In this document: positions 61,128-64,000 of the stretch, piece after piece
Layout: each line of letters begins with the position of its first letter
How positions within the stretch are numbered: position 1 is the stretch's first letter
Assembly: GCF_008704935.1 (NCBI RefSeq)
Contig: NZ_CP023692.1
Location: 6,079,501-6,143,500 of the forward strand
Direction: 5' to 3'
Length of the DNA: 64,000 nucleotides
From: Streptomyces vinaceus
GTDB taxonomy: Bacteria; Actinomycetota; Actinomycetes; Streptomycetales; Streptomycetaceae
The notes under the pieces: model-generated
What the model was told of the DNA's origin: nothing
Seen by the model: only the letters and a program-made list of their open reading frames with translations
Databases searched by the model: none
Translations under genes and position numbers: made by a program

Positions 61128-61898
61128 TCAGGCCCAGGCTCCGCGCTGGTCCAGCACCGTGCGCAAGATGTCGATCCGGTCGGTCATGATGCCATCCACA
61201 CCGAGGTCGAGGAGAGCCTCCATACGTTGCGGTTCGTTCACGGTCCACACGTGCACCTGGAGCCCGCGTGCGTGCGCGGCGCGCACGAACCTGCGGTCGA
61301 CCACCCGGATGCCCGCCTGGGTCTCCGGTACCTGCGCCGCCACCGCCCCCACCCGCAGCGCCGCCGGGATCGCGTACGAGCGCAGCCGCAGGCCGACCAC
61401 GCCGCGGACCCCGTACGAGGTCGCCAGCCGGGGACCGGCGATCTTCTGGGCCCGGGCCACCCGGCTCTCGGAGAACGAGCCCACGCACACCCGGTCCCAG
61501 ACGCCCGCCCGCGCGATCAGGTTGACCAGCGGGTGCAGGGCCGACTCGGACTTGATGTCGATGTTCCAGCGGGCCTCGGGGAACTCCTCCAGGAGCTCCT
61601 CGAAGAGCGGCAGCGGCTCGGTGCCCGCCACGCGCGCCTCGCGGACCTTGCTCCAGGTCAGCTCCGCGATCCGGCCCCGGCCGTCGGTGACCCGGTCGAG
61701 GGTGGAGTCGTGGAAGGCGACCAGCTTGCCGTCCGCGGTCGCGTGCACATCGGTCTCGAAGTACCGGTAGCCCGCGTCGGCGGCCCGCCGGAAGGCGGCG
61801 GTGGTGTTCTCCAGGCCGTCCGCGGCACCTCCCCGGTGTGCGAAGGGGATCGGAGCCGGGTGGTCCAGATACGGATGGCGAAGGCGTACGTGCGTCAC
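61128..61898 (-). CDS. Glycerophosphodiester phosphodiesterase
   Basis: A 256-residue GDPD-type TIM barrel: IPFAHRGGAADGLENTTAAF, FETDVHATADGKLVAFHDST (metal and catalytic residues) and VHVWTVNEPQRMEALLDLGV. It hydrolyses glycerophosphodiesters to glycerol-3-phosphate and alcohol. No signal peptide is present, so it probably acts in the cytoplasm. GTG at 61898. Confidence 0.9.
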   Translation of the reverse strand: MTHVRLRHPYLDHPAPIPFAHRGGAADGLENTTAAFRRAADAGYRYFETDVHATADGKLVAFHDSTLDRVTDGRGRIAELTWSKVREARVAGTEPLPLFEELLEEFPEARWNIDIKSESALHPLVNLIARAGVWDRVCVGSFSESRVARAQKIAGPRLATSYGVRGVVGLRLRSYAIPAALRVGAVAAQVPETQAGIRVVDRRFVRAAHARGLQVHVWTVNEPQRMEALLDLGVDGIMTDRIDILRTVLDQRGAWA

Positions 61899-62040
61899 CC
61901 GTCGCAGTATGCCCCGTGTGCCCGGTGGGGAGGGAGCGACCGGATGGCCGCACGGTGGTCGCACGGTGAACGGGGCGGCGCCCCCTGGTCCCGGTGGATC
62001 CCGGCATGACAGTCTGGGGCTGCGGAAGCGATCCAATACC

Positions 62041-62066
62041 GGCCCCGCCCGGGGTCGGGCGGGGCC
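62041..62066 (+). promoter_or_regulatory. Leader hairpin before the MocR gene
   Basis: A perfect 10-bp inverted repeat GGCCCCGCCC - GGGGTC - GGGCGGGGCC (62041-62050 and 62057-62066), 26 bases before the MocR start and just ahead of its ribosome site. It could be an operator for MocR itself, or affect translation. Position is suggestive only. Confidence 0.45.
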
Positions 62067-62092
62067 AATTCGACGAAGGTGGACCGGACAGC

Positions 62093-63595
62093 ATGGCAGA
62101 GTGGACCTCGGCGGTGGGTGCCGCACAGCTCGCCCGTCTCATCACCTCGCAGCAGGACCGGCCCGGTGTGCCCGGCGCGCGCAAGCTGCCGGCCTACCGG
62201 ACCCTCGCCGACGGCATCCGGCTGCTCGTCCTCGAAGGCCGCGTCCCCGTCGCCGCCCGGCTGCCCGCCGAACGCGAGCTGGCCGTCTCCCTCTCCCTCT
62301 CCCGCACCACCGTCGCCGCCGCGTACGAGGCCCTGCGCGGGGAGGGATTCCTGGAGTCCCGCCGCGGCGCCGGCAGCTGGACCTCCGTACCGGCCGGGAA
62401 CCCGCTGCCCGCCCGCGGCCTGGAACCGCTGCCGCCCGAGTCCCTCGGCTCGATGATCGACCTCGGCTGCGCCGCGCTCCCGGCCCCCGAGCCCTGGCTC
62501 ACCAAGGCCGTGCAGGGCGCGCTGGAGGAGCTTCCGCCGTACGCGCACACCCACGGGGACTACCCCGCCGGGCTCCCCGCGCTGCGCCGGATGCTCGCCG
62601 ACCGCTACACCGAGCGCGGCATCCCGACCATGCCCGAGCAGATCATGGTCACCACGGGCGCGATGGGCGCCATCGACGCCATCTGCAGTCTCTTCGCCGG
62701 GCGCGGGGAGCGGATCGCCGTCGAATCCCCCTCCTACGCCAACATCCTCCAGCTCATGCGCGCCGCCGGGGTGCGGCTCGTACCCGTCGCGATGGCCGAC
62801 GGGCTGGCCGGCTGGGACATGACGGTGTGGCGGCAGGTGCTGCGCGACGCCGCGCCGCGCCTGGCGTACGTCGTCGCCGACTTCCACAACCCGACCGGGG
62901 CGCTGGCCTCGGACGAGCAGCGCCGCGCCATGGTGGAGGCGGCCCGCTCGGCCGGCACCGTGCTCGTCGTCGACGAGACCATGGCCGAGCTCCAGCTGGA
63001 CCCGGAGCTTCGGATGCCGCGCCCGGTCTGCTCCTTCGACCCGGCCGGGTCGTCCGTGATCACCGTCGGCTCCGCCAGCAAGGCCTTCTGGGCCGGCATG
63101 CGGATCGGCTGGGTCCGCGCGGCGCCCGACGTGATCCGCAGCCTGGTCGCGGCCCGCGCGTACGCCGACCTCGGCACGCCGGTGCTGGAGCAGCTCGCGG
63201 TGAACTGGCTGATGCGCACCGGCGGCTGGGCGGAGGCCGTGCAGATCCGCCGTGACCAGGCCCGGGAGAACCGGGACGCGCTGGTGGCCGCGGTGCGCCG
63301 GGAGCTGCCGGACTGGGAGTTCGACGTGCCGCAGGGCGGGCTGACCCTGTGGGCGCGGGCGGGCGGCCTGTCCGGCTCGCGGCTGGCCGAGGTGGGCGAG
63401 CGGGTCGGCGTACGGGTCCCCTCCGGGCCGCGGTTCGGCGTCGACGGGGCCTTCGAGGGCTACGTCCGGCTGCCGTTCACCGTCGGCGGGCCGGTGGCCG
63501 AGGAGGCGGCGGTCCGCCTCGCGGCGGCCGCCCGCCTGGTCGGCACGGGCGCGGCCGGCAGCACGGCGGAGCCCCCGCGCACCTTCGTGGCGTAG
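62093..63595 (+). CDS. MocR-type GntR/aminotransferase transcriptional regulator
   Basis: A 500-residue fusion. The N-terminal GntR winged helix (about 25-110) includes RLPAERELAVSLSLSRTTVA and AAYEALRGEGFLESRRGAGS. The C-terminal PLP-dependent aminotransferase class I fold has ADFHNPTGALASDEQRRAMV and the PLP lysine in SASKAFWAGMRIGW. MocR proteins sense PLP or amino-acid ligands and regulate nearby genes; PdxR and GabR are examples. No pdx or gab genes are in this window. Confidence 0.9.
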   Translation: MAEWTSAVGAAQLARLITSQQDRPGVPGARKLPAYRTLADGIRLLVLEGRVPVAARLPAERELAVSLSLSRTTVAAAYEALRGEGFLESRRGAGSWTSVPAGNPLPARGLEPLPPESLGSMIDLGCAALPAPEPWLTKAVQGALEELPPYAHTHGDYPAGLPALRRMLADRYTERGIPTMPEQIMVTTGAMGAIDAICSLFAGRGERIAVESPSYANILQLMRAAGVRLVPVAMADGLAGWDMTVWRQVLRDAAPRLAYVVADFHNPTGALASDEQRRAMVEAARSAGTVLVVDETMAELQLDPELRMPRPVCSFDPAGSSVITVGSASKAFWAGMRIGWVRAAPDVIRSLVAARAYADLGTPVLEQLAVNWLMRTGGWAEAVQIRRDQARENRDALVAAVRRELPDWEFDVPQGGLTLWARAGGLSGSRLAEVGERVGVRVPSGPRFGVDGAFEGYVRLPFTVGGPVAEEAAVRLAAAARLVGTGAAGSTAEPPRTFVA

Positions 63596-63652
63596 GCCCC
63601 CCGCGCCGCCGACGGCCGTCGGCTCCTGCCGTGGGCGGCCGGTCCGGTCCGC

Positions 63653-64000
63653 TCAGGGGCCCACCGGCCAGGGGCCGCGGGCCGGCGGGGTCTCGGCCGG
63701 GACCTCCTCGATGTCGTCGTACGCCTCGAACTCCTCGTCGTCGAGGGAGTCCTCCTGCGCCCGGGCCGGGGGATGGACGATGTGCAGCGGCTTCGCGAGC
63801 GCCACCCGGCCCGGCCCGCCCGGGGACGGCAGCTGACGCCCCGGCAGCAGCTCCTGCACCGCCTGGCGGTGTCCCGGGTGCGCGGCGTCGTCGTACGGGT
63901 CCGGCGTGGCGGGTACCTGCAACCGGTGCACGGGACCCGAGCCGAGCCGCGCGTATCCCCGCCCCGGCGGCACCTGCGCCGTCGGCGTGGTGTTCGGCGC
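63653..64000 (-). CDS. C-terminal part of an unrecognised protein, running off the window
   Basis: The reading frame is open from the window edge to the stop at 63653, giving at least 115 residues. The visible part is rich in proline and acidic residues (DSLDDEEFEAYDDIEEVP) with no membrane helix. The start lies beyond 64000; a GTG at 63973 is in frame but need not be used. I do not recognise it. Confidence 0.6.
   Translation of the reverse strand, partial: APNTTPTAQVPPGRGYARLGSGPVHRLQVPATPDPYDDAAHPGHRQAVQELLPGRQLPSPGGPGRVALAKPLHIVHPPARAQEDSLDDEEFEAYDDIEEVPAETPPARGPWPVGP

Noticed and set aside
1..64000. A secondary-metabolite gene cluster, prophage or CRISPR array.
   Set aside because: No polyketide/peptide synthase, terpene cyclase, phage structural genes or spaced repeats were found. 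The contents look like conserved core chromosome.

Overview
The window looks like a piece of a Streptomyces core chromosome. G+C is very high, with nearly every third codon position G or C and many GTG starts. It carries actinomycete markers: a WhiB-family protein, RbpA, a polyprenol-phosphate mannosyltransferase with FxsA, an SPW-repeat protein, a DUF6230/DUF6114 pair and a small SCO1431-type membrane protein. I saw no tRNA, rRNA, CRISPR array, prophage or intact insertion sequence. The only transposase-like gene (742-2067) appears domesticated. Family assignments come from recognising sequences by eye; no database search was run.

Layout. 1-5,000: a TMEM175-type channel, a domesticated IS701-like protein overlapping xdhC, and a GuaB1-type purine enzyme. 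5,000-13,200: an ECF sigma factor, then a leftward block of LuxR/AAA regulator, LytS kinase, sodium:solute symporter, a small protein and a LytTR regulator. 13,200-21,600: a repeat-domain lipoprotein, an SGNH hydrolase, an amino-acid permease with its AsnC regulator, a WhiD-like protein, a GNAT enzyme, and davA-davB, a two-gene lysine-to-5-aminovalerate pathway. 21,600-29,200: DUF5995, an NCS2 permease, an MFS/ROK divergent pair sharing a perfect palindrome, CorA, and an ECF41 sigma factor with its epimerase-like partner.

29,200-38,400: a secreted GH18 chitinase with the classical chitinase direct repeats upstream, diverging from an FMN-riboswitch-controlled riboflavin operon (ribD-ribE-ribM-ribBA-ribH) that runs on into hisE-hisG and a PH-domain membrane protein. 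38,400-44,300: two coupled CNNM/CorC-like membrane proteins, a CbxX-type AAA ATPase and a P-loop kinase. 44,300-50,400: a secreted C39 peptidase, SPW protein, a tiny membrane protein, DUF6114/DUF6230 with a divergent TetR, and an acyl-CoA dehydrogenase. 50,400-57,100: an EctD-like dioxygenase, a CrtC/AttH-like protein plus APH-like kinase cassette, a cysteine-pair protein, an AsnC regulator and a YtcJ-like amidohydrolase. 57,100-64,000: Ppm-type mannosyltransferase, FxsA, RbpA behind a SigR-type promoter, a UMF1-type transporter, a glycerophosphodiesterase, a MocR regulator and a truncated unknown gene.

The most interesting reading concerns lysine. The cationic amino-acid permease/AsnC pair (15601-17539) and davAB (18974-21535) are separated by two unrelated genes, but both promoter regions carry repeated GCGCAAC motifs. 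This suggests one AsnC-controlled regulon for lysine uptake and breakdown. Other readable control signals are an ECF41-type promoter, a ROK operator, a SigR promoter, chitinase repeats and an FMN riboswitch.
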